Assembly (NCBI GenBank): GCA_044359155.1
Contig: JBIKMR010000137.1
Span: 1-11,170, forward strand
Length of the DNA stretch: 11,170 nt
Source of the DNA: WGMK01 sp044359155
GTDB lineage: Bacteria > Hydrogenedentota > Hydrogenedentia > Hydrogenedentales > JAEUWI01
Direction: 5' to 3'
Shown here piece after piece: positions 1-6,130 of the stretch (positions are counted from its first letter, which is position 1; each line of letters begins with the position of its first letter). The position numbers and the translations under genes are program-made. The notes beneath the pieces were generated by a model that saw only the letters and a list, made by a program, of their open reading frames with translations, searched no databases and was not told where the DNA came from.

Positions 1-288
1 GCGCTGCTGCCCGCGTTCGGCGGGCAGGGCATGTATGGCGAGCACGTACACAAGGCGGTGCTCGAGTATGGCGCAAAGGTATCCGGCTGCACGGTGCATT
101 TTGTGGACGAGGAATACGACCACGGCCCCATCATTTTGCAGGAGCCGGTGCCCGTGTTCGACACGGACGGGGTCGAATCGTTGGCGGCACGCGTGCAGGC
201 GCGCGAGCGCGAGATGTACACCCGCGTGCTTCAGCTGTTTGCCAAGGGCCGGGTGAAGGTGGACGGCCGCAAGGTCAAGATTACCTGA
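1..288 (+). CDS. purN: Phosphoribosylglycinamide formyltransferase, C-terminal part (5' end outside window)
   Basis: PurN transfers a formyl group from 10-formyl-tetrahydrofolate to GAR, the third step of de novo purine synthesis, in the cytosol. The 95 visible residues match the C-terminal half of the family. They start in the ALLPAF segment, which directly follows the catalytic Asn and His of the N-I-H-P motif, so those two residues lie just outside the window. They continue with MYGEHVH and the VSGCTVHFVDEEYDHGPIILQ region; the Asp before HGP (visible residue 40) corresponds to catalytic Asp144 of E. coli PurN. The end, AKGRVKVDGRKVKIT, is a normal C-terminus, so only the 5' side is cut. 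The first in-frame ATG at 31 is internal. A glycosyltransferase gene follows 16 bp downstream on the same strand, so the two may be co-transcribed, although their functions are unrelated. Confidence 0.93.
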   Translation, partial: ALLPAFGGQGMYGEHVHKAVLEYGAKVSGCTVHFVDEEYDHGPIILQEPVPVFDTDGVESLAARVQAREREMYTRVLQLFAKGRVKVDGRKVKIT

Positions 289-304
289 TCAACACGGGAG
301 CGCC

Positions 305-1267
305 ATGCGCAAACTCATCATACAGATTCCCTGCTTCAACGAAGAGCGCACACTCGGTCTGACCCTGTCGCAACTGCCGCGCGAAATGCCCGGCTTTGAC
401 AGTGTCGAGTGGCTGATTGTGGATGACGGCTCGCAGGACCGCACGGTCGAGGTGGCGCGCGAGAACGGCGTGGACCACGTTGCGCAGCTGGGCATCAACC
501 GGGGGCTGGCGCAGGCCTTTATGGTGGGGTTGGACTGCGCCATCAAGGCGGGCGCGGATATCATTGTGAACACCGACGCGGACAACCAATACGCGGCAAG
601 CGATATTTCTAAACTAGTCGCCCCAATATTGGCAGGCGAGGCAGACATCGTCATCGGCGAGCGCCCCATATCGAACATCGATCATTTCTCGCCGGGCAAG
701 AAGCTGCTGCAAAAGTTCGGCTCGTGGGTGGTGCGTTTGGCCAGCGGCACCAACGTGCCCGACGCCCCCAGCGGATTTCGCGCCATGACGCGCGACGCCG
801 CCATGCGCTTGAACTGCTTCAACAATTACACCTATACGCTCGAGACGATCATCCAGGCGGGCCGCAAGGGCATGGTGATCAAATCCGTGCCGGTGTCGGT
901 AAACGAAGACCTGCGCCCCTCGCGCCTTGTGCGCAGCATCCCGTCCTACGTGCAGCAGTCCGTGTTTACCATCATCCGCATCTTCATGACCTACCGCCCC
1001 TTCCGCTTCTTCGCTGCGCTCGGGTTGGGCAGCATCGTCATCGGGCTTATACCCTCGTTGCGCTTCGTCTACTTCTATCTGGAAGGCGAAGGCCAGGGCA
1101 ACGTGCAGTCATTGTTGTTCTCTGTGTTGTTCCTCGGCATGGGCGTGGTGCTCGTCGTGGTGGGGTTGGTGTCTGACCTGATCGGTGTGAACCGTATGCT
1201 GCTCGAGGACATCCGCTGGCGCTTGCGCGAAATGGAATTCCGCGACCATCAGGACCCGAAGAAGTAG
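305..1267 (+). CDS. Family 2 glycosyltransferase (DPM1-like) with two C-terminal membrane helices
   Basis: 320-aa inverting GT-A glycosyltransferase, probably using a nucleotide or polyprenyl-linked sugar at the inner face of the cytoplasmic membrane. The N-terminus reads IIQIPCFNEERTL, a typical GT2 start. DDGS (40-43) binds the nucleotide, and DAD (91-93) in NTDADNQY is the metal-binding DxD. PSGFRAM (155-161) and the NNYTYTLE segment (173-180) belong to the acceptor side of this subfamily. Two hydrophobic helices follow at about 236-257 and 270-294, then a basic, amphipathic tail (NRMLLEDIRWRLREME) common in polyprenyl-phosphate-sugar synthase relatives. The ATG at 305 has a GGGAG Shine-Dalgarno at 296-300. 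It lies 16 bp after purN and converges with the lut operon with 3 bp between stop codons. The donor and acceptor sugars cannot be read from the sequence; a role in envelope polysaccharide or lipid glycosylation is inference. Confidence 0.9.
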   Translation: MRKLIIQIPCFNEERTLGLTLSQLPREMPGFDSVEWLIVDDGSQDRTVEVARENGVDHVAQLGINRGLAQAFMVGLDCAIKAGADIIVNTDADNQYAASDISKLVAPILAGEADIVIGERPISNIDHFSPGKKLLQKFGSWVVRLASGTNVPDAPSGFRAMTRDAAMRLNCFNNYTYTLETIIQAGRKGMVIKSVPVSVNEDLRPSRLVRSIPSYVQQSVFTIIRIFMTYRPFRFFAALGLGSIVIGLIPSLRFVYFYLEGEGQGNVQSLLFSVLFLGMGVVLVVVGLVSDLIGVNRMLLEDIRWRLREMEFRDHQDPKK

Positions 1268-1270
1268 CGG

Positions 1271-3439
1271 CTACAACAACTCGAGCGGATGCACCACCGG
1301 TATCCCCGTACCCTCGCCCAAATGGATAGCGCAGACGCTGCTCTCGGTGACGATGGCATCCACGGCGCTGGCCTTGAATTCCTCGAAGAGCGGCTCGCCC
1401 ACGGCGTTGGCCAGGTCGTAACCGAGCGGGCCATGCTTCAGGCCGAAGGTTCCCGCCATGCCGCAGCAAGTGCCGTTTTCGATGCGCTCGATGTTCGCGC
1501 CCTGCCGCTGAAGCCATGCCATCGCGCCATCGCCCGAGCCGAGCGGGCGCTGGTGGCAGGCGCAGTGGAAGCCATAGCGCTTGCCCTTCAGGCGGTCCGA
1601 GGGCGCGGTATCCAACGTGTAGAGGTACTCGAAGAACTCATGCGTGGCTGCGCCCACGGCTTTTGAATGCGGATGCAGCGGCAACAGCTTGGGGTAGGAC
1701 ACGCGCAGCGCGTAGGCCGCCGTGGGTTCCGTGGCGATTATCTCGTAGCCCTTCGCCACCCACGGCCCAAGCAGGCGCATGTTCTCCAAGGCCACATCGC
1801 GCGCGGCGTCGAGATTGCCGTAGGCAATAAACGGATAGCCGCATGGCCGCTGCGGTGGCACCACCACTTCCACCCCCAGCGCCCGAAGTTTTTCGATGGC
1901 TTTTCGCCCAAGGTCGGGACGGTTGTGGTTGAGGAAGAGATCGTGGAAGAGCACCACCCGGCGAGTAGAGATGGGGCCGATAGGTGCAGAGGAATTCTTG
2001 CGAGCACCCAAGCCGGTCAGCTTGGCCACCACATTTCTTCCCATCTGTCCCATCCGTCCCATGGGCTTGGGCGCAAACTCTTTCGCCAGCGTGCGGCGTG
2101 CAAAGGGCGGCAGCACCCGGCGGCGGTCGATGCCTGCCACGTTTTCCAGCAACGCGCGAAACAGTCCGTTGGCCAACAGCCAGTTGGAGAGCGGCGCAAA
2201 GGCGCTGCCCAGCTTGGCCTGTCGTTCTGCCTGCATCATCAGCCGGTTCACCAAGGGGTGGCTGTTGTCCTTGTGGTAGTCCTGTTTTACCTGCGCAATC
2301 ATCAGCGGCATGTCTATCTTCGCGGGGCAGATTTCCTTGCACAGGCCGCAGCTTATGCACAGCTCGGCAAAGCCGCCCGCCGTCTCGAGCCCGTGCGCCT
2401 CGGCGGTCCATGGAATGCCAATGGGGCCGGGGTAGATGTGGCCAAAGGTATGCCCACCCACCACGCCATAGGTGGGGCAGATGTTCATGCACGCGCCGCA
2501 ACGGATGCAGTTCAGCCCCTCGCGCATCAGCGGGTCTTGACGCATTCGCGAGCGGCCATTGTCCAGCAGGATAAGGTGTGATTCGCGCGGTGCGCCGTCT
2601 GCGCCCAGCGGCGAACGCCCGTGCATCCACGTCACGTAGGTGGTGGGCAGCTGGCCCGACGCGCTCACCGGGTGCGCCATCACCATCGTCAGCGCATCCT
2701 CCACCGTGGCCACCACTTTCTCGATGCCCATCACGCAGATGTGGCACTTGCCAATGCTCGACACCAGGCGGCCATTGCCCTCGTTCGTCTCGATGACGAT
2801 GCCGCCCGTTTCGGCAATGCCGATATTCGCGCCCGTCATGCCAATGTCGGTGTCGAGGAAGATGGGCCGCAGGTAGGCGCGCACCACTTTCATGATCTCG
2901 TCAATATCGTTACTCACGGGCTTGCCCGTGGCCTTGGTAAAAATCTCCGCCACCTCGTCACGCAGCTTGTGTACCGAGGGGAACACAAGGTGGTACGGCT
3001 TCTCGTTCACCAACTGGATGATCAACTCGCCCAGGTCCGTTTCCACCACGCTAAGGCCCGCCTCCTCCAGCCCTTGGTTAATCTCAATCTCCTCGGTGGT
3101 GAGAGACTTCGACTTGGACACGTTGCGGCTGCCCCGGTCCTGTGCAATGCGCACGCTGATGGCGATGGCCTCGGGGCCGTCCTTCGCAAGGTAGACCTTG
3201 CAGCCCCGCTTCTCCGCGTTGGCGATGAACTCTTCGAGCAGCGCATCCAGGTCGTCGATGCAACGGTCCTTAATTAGCTTCACTTCATCGCGGAAAGCCG
3301 TGCCGCCGGGCAGGGTTTTCAATCGCTCGTTGCGCGTGTCGCGTCCGCGCCGCATGGCCTTCCAAAGGGCATTGCGGTTCTTCGGCTTCTCGATGGCCTC
3401 GCTCACCGCGCGTTCGAGTTGTTCACGTACGAAGCTCAT
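1271..3439 (-). CDS. Fused LutB-LutA iron-sulfur L-lactate oxidation protein
   Basis: 722-aa protein joining two subunits of the LutABC lactate-oxidising complex that are separate in Bacillus. Residues about 60-290 form a LUD domain with MTGANIGIAETGG at 201-213. Two 4Fe-4S motifs follow: C311-x2-C314-x2-C317-x3-C321-P and C361-x2-C364-x2-C367-x3-C371-P. Together these make LutB/YkgF. A linker at about 440-492 leads to a LutA/GlpC-type cysteine-rich domain of two repeats. The second repeat is intact in its core (HCACH with C626 and C628; C658-C659-G; C703; ending VVHPLELL). The first is degenerate: the expected CCG is PCG (C533) and the cysteine pair near EPTAAYALR is missing. The start ATG (3437-3439) overlaps the lutC stop as ATGA, so translation is coupled. 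By family it passes electrons from L-lactate oxidation to pyruvate, at or near the cytoplasmic membrane. The substrate is inferred from the family; glycolate-oxidase-like or other 2-hydroxyacid use is possible. Confidence 0.9.
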   Translation of the reverse strand: MSFVREQLERAVSEAIEKPKNRNALWKAMRRGRDTRNERLKTLPGGTAFRDEVKLIKDRCIDDLDALLEEFIANAEKRGCKVYLAKDGPEAIAISVRIAQDRGSRNVSKSKSLTTEEIEINQGLEEAGLSVVETDLGELIIQLVNEKPYHLVFPSVHKLRDEVAEIFTKATGKPVSNDIDEIMKVVRAYLRPIFLDTDIGMTGANIGIAETGGIVIETNEGNGRLVSSIGKCHICVMGIEKVVATVEDALTMVMAHPVSASGQLPTTYVTWMHGRSPLGADGAPRESHLILLDNGRSRMRQDPLMREGLNCIRCGACMNICPTYGVVGGHTFGHIYPGPIGIPWTAEAHGLETAGGFAELCISCGLCKEICPAKIDMPLMIAQVKQDYHKDNSHPLVNRLMMQAERQAKLGSAFAPLSNWLLANGLFRALLENVAGIDRRRVLPPFARRTLAKEFAPKPMGRMGQMGRNVVAKLTGLGARKNSSAPIGPISTRRVVLFHDLFLNHNRPDLGRKAIEKLRALGVEVVVPPQRPCGYPFIAYGNLDAARDVALENMRLLGPWVAKGYEIIATEPTAAYALRVSYPKLLPLHPHSKAVGAATHEFFEYLYTLDTAPSDRLKGKRYGFHCACHQRPLGSGDGAMAWLQRQGANIERIENGTCCGMAGTFGLKHGPLGYDLANAVGEPLFEEFKASAVDAIVTESSVCAIHLGEGTGIPVVHPLELL
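1967..1984 (-). repeat. Two copies of a 9-bp motif in the LutB-LutA linker (minus-orientation cluster)
   Basis: On the + strand this reads as two 9-mers, agagatggg and gccgatagg. In the LutBA protein it encodes P-I-G-P-I-S (residues 486-491). It is the inverted partner of the three-unit cluster at 2040-2066: agatggg here pairs exactly with cccatct at 2040-2046. The 9-bp period keeps the reading frame. Confidence 0.5.
2040..2066 (-). repeat. Three tandem 9-bp units in the LutB-LutA linker
   Basis: On the + strand the units are cccatctgt, cccatccgt and cccatgggc. On the coding strand they give three rounds of ATGGGA followed by CGG, CAG or AGA, encoding M-G-R-M-G-Q-M-G-R (residues 460-468). 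The array lies exactly between the last LutB segment and the LutA domain, where extra residues should be tolerated. The related inverted cluster at 1967-1984 suggests insertion of a small repeat element, but with so few units chance is not excluded. Confidence 0.6.
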
Positions 3440-4053
3440 GGCGCGTCCCCAATGATCACGGCGTGCGCCGTCTCGGGACCATGCACGCCGAGGGTAAGCA
3501 CCAGCTCAATGTCGCCCGTGCGGCTGGGGCCGCTGACGAAGCTGACCGTCACGTTGCTGTCGTGTTGCAAGAACAGTGCGCGCAGGCGTGGGGCGGCATC
3601 GTGCAGCGTATCCACCAGGTCGCGCGCATACACCACGCCAATGTGCGTGCGCGGCAGCCCGCTCACCAGCCGCACCGCGTCGTCGGTGCAAACTTCGGCC
3701 AGAGTGCCCGTTTGCGCAATGCCAAAGGCCATGCCGGTAATGCCGATGGTGGGGCGGTCCAGCGCAAGCGGCAAAGTATCGGTGGCGTACTCCGGCCCCA
3801 GCACCTCGACGCCAGCGGATTGCAGCGCGCCAACAAGCGCATCGCACAGGCCGTCCGGCAACGCCGCCAGCGCCACGCAGGTTGCCCCGGCATCGCGCAC
3901 GATACCCGCGATCGCGGCCACGGCGGCGGCCTCGTTAGCCACGGCATGGGCATGGCCACGCACGGCGTGGAAGGCGTCCACAAAAGTGGGGACAAGGGCG
4001 GCAGGCAAGGAAATGGATTCTCCGGGCGGGGTGTTGAGTGGCGTACAATCCAC
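3436..4053 (-). CDS. lutC: LUD-domain lactate utilisation protein, LutC type
   Basis: Up to 205 aa, third component of the Lut lactate oxidation system. LutC signatures are clear: ITG (105-107), GIAQTGTL (111-118), LVSGLPRTHIGVV (129-141), SGPSRTGDIE (174-183) and GVHGP (189-193). LUD proteins are cytosolic and work with LutA and LutB. The gene is first in a two-gene operon and its stop overlaps the lutBA start (TCAT on the + strand at 3436-3439). The start is uncertain. GTG at 4053 gives the longest protein but lacks a Shine-Dalgarno and lies at the probable transcription start. TTG at 4008-4006 has GGAGA at 4023-4019, 10 nt upstream, and would give 190 aa starting M-P-A-A-L-V-P. The stretch before residue 16 (CTPLNTPPGESIS) does not look like the family. 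The family call is firm; the exact N-terminus is not. Confidence 0.88.
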   Translation of the reverse strand: MDCTPLNTPPGESISLPAALVPTFVDAFHAVRGHAHAVANEAAAVAAIAGIVRDAGATCVALAALPDGLCDALVGALQSAGVEVLGPEYATDTLPLALDRPTIGITGMAFGIAQTGTLAEVCTDDAVRLVSGLPRTHIGVVYARDLVDTLHDAAPRLRALFLQHDSNVTVSFVSGPSRTGDIELVLTLGVHGPETAHAVIIGDAP

Positions 4054-4057
4054 ATCG

Positions 4058-4087
4058 TTTATACGCGGCAGGCGTGGAAGCGATCAA
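4058..4087 (-). promoter_or_regulatory. Candidate sigma-70-like promoter for the lutC-lutBA operon
   Basis: On the minus strand TTGATC (4087-4082) and TATAAA (4063-4058) are separated by 18 bp, matching the -35 and -10 consensus at 4/6 and 5/6 positions. Transcription would begin near 4051, inside the GTG at 4053-4051, which favours the TTG start at 4008. It lies in the 51-bp divergent gap shared with the photolyase gene. Seen by eye only; the host's promoter consensus is unknown. Confidence 0.4.
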
Positions 4088-4104
4088 TAGGCAATCGAGG
4101 CAGC

Positions 4105-5517
4105 ATGAATCCCAACGTATCTTTGCTCTGGTTTCGGCGCGACCTGCGGCTGGCAGACAACCCCGCGTTGCACGCGGCGGTGCAGCAGGGGGCGGTCGTT
4201 CCCGTGTATATCTGGGCGCCGGAAGAAGACGGCGCGTGGGCGCCCGGCGGCGCCACCAAGTGGTGGCTGCACCACAGCCTCGCCGCGCTGGACGCATCGC
4301 TCCGCGCGCTGGGTTCGAGGTTGATCCTCCGCAGCGGCCCCAGCCTGGAAACCCTGCGCGGGCTCGCCGAGGAGACCGGGGCGACGGCGTTGTATTGGAA
4401 CCGGCTCTACGAACCCGCCGCCATCGCGCGCGACACGCTGATCAAGGAGTCGCTGAAGAACGACGGGCTGACGGTCGAGACCTTCAACGCCAGCCTGCTG
4501 GTCGAGCCGCCGCGTTTCTTCAACAAGCAGGGCACGCCCTTCAAGGTCTTCACCCCGTTCTACAAGGCCGCGCTCGAACTGCCCACGATGGACGAGCCGC
4601 TGCCCGAACCCGCTTCCCTTGCCGCGCCCAAGGCTTGGCCCAATAGCACGCCGCTTGCGAAGTTGGTGCTGCTGCCCACTATCGCGTGGGACGGCGGCTT
4701 CTACGATACGTGGACTCCCGGTGAAAGTGGCGCGCACGAACTGTTGCATCGCTTTGCAGAGCAGGCGGTGGTGCAATACAGCGATGCGCGCAACCTGCCC
4801 GCAACGCCCGGCACCTCGCGCCTTTCTCCCGCATTGCACTTTGGCGAGGTGTCCCCACGGCAGATTGTGTGGACCGTCGAGCAAGCAGGGCGTGGTGTGG
4901 AGAGCTACGTGCGCGAAGTGTATTGGCGCGAGTTCGCGCACTATCTGCTGTTTCATTATCCCCACACCACCGACCGCCCCCTGCGCCCCGAGTTCGAGGG
5001 CTTTCCGTGGGAGGACAACGCACCGGCCCTGCGGAAGTGGCAGCGCGGTGAAACGGGCTACCCGCTGGTAGACGCGGGAATGCGCGAGTTGTGGCGCACC
5101 GGCTGGATGCACAACCGCGTGCGCATGGTGGTGGCCAGCTTTCTGGTGAAAGACCTGCGCCTTCCCTGGCAGGCCGGGGCGCGGTGGTTCTGGGATACGC
5201 TGGTGGACGCAGACCTAGCCAACAACACGCTGGGCTGGCAATGGACGGCTGGGTGCGGCGCAGACGCCGCACCCTATTTCCGTGTGTTCAACCCCGTGTT
5301 GCAAAGCATCAAGTTTGATCCGGCAGGCGAATATCTGGCGGCGAACGTACCGGAACTTGCCGGGCTGCCCGCCAACCTGCGGCACGAACCCTGGAAGGCC
5401 GCGCCCGTGGAACGCGCCGCCACAGGCTGCACCTACCCCGAACCCATGGTGGACCACGCCGAGGCGCGCGACCGCGCACTGGAGGCCTATGCCCTGATCA
5501 AGCAAGGCGGCAATTAA
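4105..5517 (+). CDS. phr: Deoxyribodipyrimidine photolyase (CPD photolyase, class I)
   Basis: 470-aa light-driven flavoenzyme that splits cyclobutane pyrimidine dimers in DNA. The N-terminal alpha/beta antenna domain begins SLLWFRRDLRLADNPAL. The FAD domain shows TSRLSPALHFG (237-247), YWREF (273-277), GYPLVDAGMREL (318-329), TGWMHNRVRMVVASFLVKDL (332-351) and DADLANNTLGWQW (368-380). The electron-transfer Trp triad is present as W302, W355 and W378, equivalent to E. coli W306, W359 and W382. N374 matches N378 beside the flavin. CPD-pocket residues E271, W274, N337, R338, M341 and W380 match E. coli E274, W277, N341, R342, M345 and W384. This supports repair of CPDs rather than a cryptochrome. 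The start is ATG 4105 with GAGG at 4097-4100. The frame stays open for more than 600 bp upstream, but that stretch is antisense to lutC and is not coding. A TACAAT at 4044-4049 could be its -10 box, without a clear -35. The antenna cofactor cannot be told. Confidence 0.95.
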   Translation: MNPNVSLLWFRRDLRLADNPALHAAVQQGAVVPVYIWAPEEDGAWAPGGATKWWLHHSLAALDASLRALGSRLILRSGPSLETLRGLAEETGATALYWNRLYEPAAIARDTLIKESLKNDGLTVETFNASLLVEPPRFFNKQGTPFKVFTPFYKAALELPTMDEPLPEPASLAAPKAWPNSTPLAKLVLLPTIAWDGGFYDTWTPGESGAHELLHRFAEQAVVQYSDARNLPATPGTSRLSPALHFGEVSPRQIVWTVEQAGRGVESYVREVYWREFAHYLLFHYPHTTDRPLRPEFEGFPWEDNAPALRKWQRGETGYPLVDAGMRELWRTGWMHNRVRMVVASFLVKDLRLPWQAGARWFWDTLVDADLANNTLGWQWTAGCGADAAPYFRVFNPVLQSIKFDPAGEYLAANVPELAGLPANLRHEPWKAAPVERAATGCTYPEPMVDHAEARDRALEAYALIKQGGN

Positions 5518-5599
5518 GCACATTCAACATTCACGCAAGACAAGCCTTATTAACATTCATACCTTACGCACTTTGTACAATGCGCGTCGATGATTTCCC

Positions 5600-5629
5600 T
5601 TGACTTGTTTCTGGGGCATGGTGTAGAAG
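5600..5629 (+). promoter_or_regulatory. Candidate promoter for the exported-protein cluster
   Basis: TTGACT (5600-5605, 5/6 to the -35 consensus) and TAGAAG (5624-5629, 4/6 to the -10 consensus) are 18 bp apart, giving a leader of about 95 nt before ATG 5732. A weaker alternative is TTAACA (5550-5555) with TACAAT (5576-5581), spaced by 20 bp. Assigned by eye. Confidence 0.3.
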
Positions 5630-5718
5630 GGTGGAGAGAAGGCGTACTATGTGTGGGACGCGGCACTAGCCGTGGAATATGGTCTGTATTCGTGCTCCTT
5701 CAGGCAGTCACGAATCTC

Positions 5719-5724
5719 GGGAGG
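5719..5724 (+). promoter_or_regulatory. Shine-Dalgarno site deciding the start at 5732
   Basis: GGGAGG, 7 nt before ATG 5732, is the best ribosome binding site in the window. It fixes the start at MTRPWALK, which also gives a proper signal-peptide n-region. Confidence 0.8.
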
Positions 5725-5731
5725 CGTACCG

Positions 5732-6127
5732 ATGACTCGACCTTGGGCGTTGAAAAGTCTCGTCCTGACGGGTGCTGCTGTTTCAGCGGTGGCGGCGTTG
5801 GGGGTGGTGGCAGTTTCGGCAAAAGCTGATAGCGAAGCACAGTCCGTGGCGGCGTCACAGCCAGCCCCGGTTTCCGCCCCGGCAACGGGCGGGCTTTCCG
5901 TATATATAGACGAGCAGGGCAACCGCATTGCTCCCCCACCCGGCGCGAAGGCTCCAACCGCGCCGTGGGTTGCCACCAAGGCTGCGCCCCAGGAAAAGAC
6001 CGCGCTGAAAGGCGGCGGCTGGAAGATGGATGTTTCCCACATCCGCGCCTATAACTACGCCACGGTGGATGCATCGGGCAAGGTCAACAAGAACTGCCAG
6101 ACGCGTCAAGACGCGGTGAAGCCCTAA
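5732..6127 (+). CDS. Small exported protein, possible companion of the downstream metalloprotease
   Basis: 131 aa. Residues 2-9 carry Arg and Lys, and 10-30 are a hydrophobic Ala/Val/Leu segment ending VSAKA, so a Sec signal peptide with cleavage near residue 32 is likely (a retained anchor is possible). After an Ala/Pro/Ser-rich spacer come GLSVYIDEQGNRIAPPPG (54-71) and a C-terminal segment GGGWKMDVSHIRAYNYATVDASGKVNKNC (94-122) with the protein's only Cys at 122. This layout (YxD-x-G near the N-terminus of the mature part, then a segment ending in D-x-x-G-x-V-x-x-x-C) recalls the small proteins annotated post-PEP-CTERM-1 in xanthomonads, which I remember beside PA-domain metalloproteases. 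The resemblance is from memory and not tested. The stop is 3 bp before the protease start, so the two genes are almost certainly co-translated. A role as inhibitor, chaperone or partner of the protease is speculation. Confidence 0.8.
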   Translation: MTRPWALKSLVLTGAAVSAVAALGVVAVSAKADSEAQSVAASQPAPVSAPATGGLSVYIDEQGNRIAPPPGAKAPTAPWVATKAAPQEKTALKGGGWKMDVSHIRAYNYATVDASGKVNKNCQTRQDAVKP

Positions 6128-6130
6128 TCA

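Larger units (their letters stand above)
5518..5731. other. Intergenic region between phr and the secreted-protein cluster
   Basis: 214 bp without a convincing gene and with more A+T at its left end than its neighbours. It holds three CATTCA hexamers (5521-5526, 5528-5533, 5554-5559), a TTAACA (5550-5555) 20 bp before TACAAT (5576-5581), and a TTGACT/TAGAAG pair described separately. I see no stem-loop terminator for phr. An in-frame GTG at 5651 would extend the next protein by 27 residues, but the later ATG has a far better ribosome site. Confidence 0.6.

Noticed and set aside
1264..1274. Small palindrome GTAG-CGG-CTAC holding both convergent stop codons as a possible bidirectional terminator
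   Set aside because: Only 4 bp per arm and no T-run on either strand, so it is more likely a by-product of two facing stop codons.
1638..2747. Minus-strand open frame of 369 codons in another frame within lutBA
   Set aside because: It overlaps the Fe-S and linker part of lutBA in a shifted frame and has low-complexity Gly/Arg/Ala/His composition without a domain.
3463..4104. Open frame extending the photolyase by more than 200 codons upstream
   Set aside because: The region is antisense to lutC, whose LUD motifs are clear, and the photolyase fold begins right at ATG 4105 with its own Shine-Dalgarno.
4084..5112. Long minus-strand open frame of 342 codons opposite the photolyase gene
   Set aside because: It mirrors codon bias of a GC-rich gene; the translation has no recognisable motif, while the opposite strand has the full set of photolyase residues.
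5651..5731. GTG start at 5651 extending the small exported protein by 27 residues
   Set aside because: The added residues would place the signal peptide internally, and GGGAGG directly before ATG 5732 is a far better initiation site.
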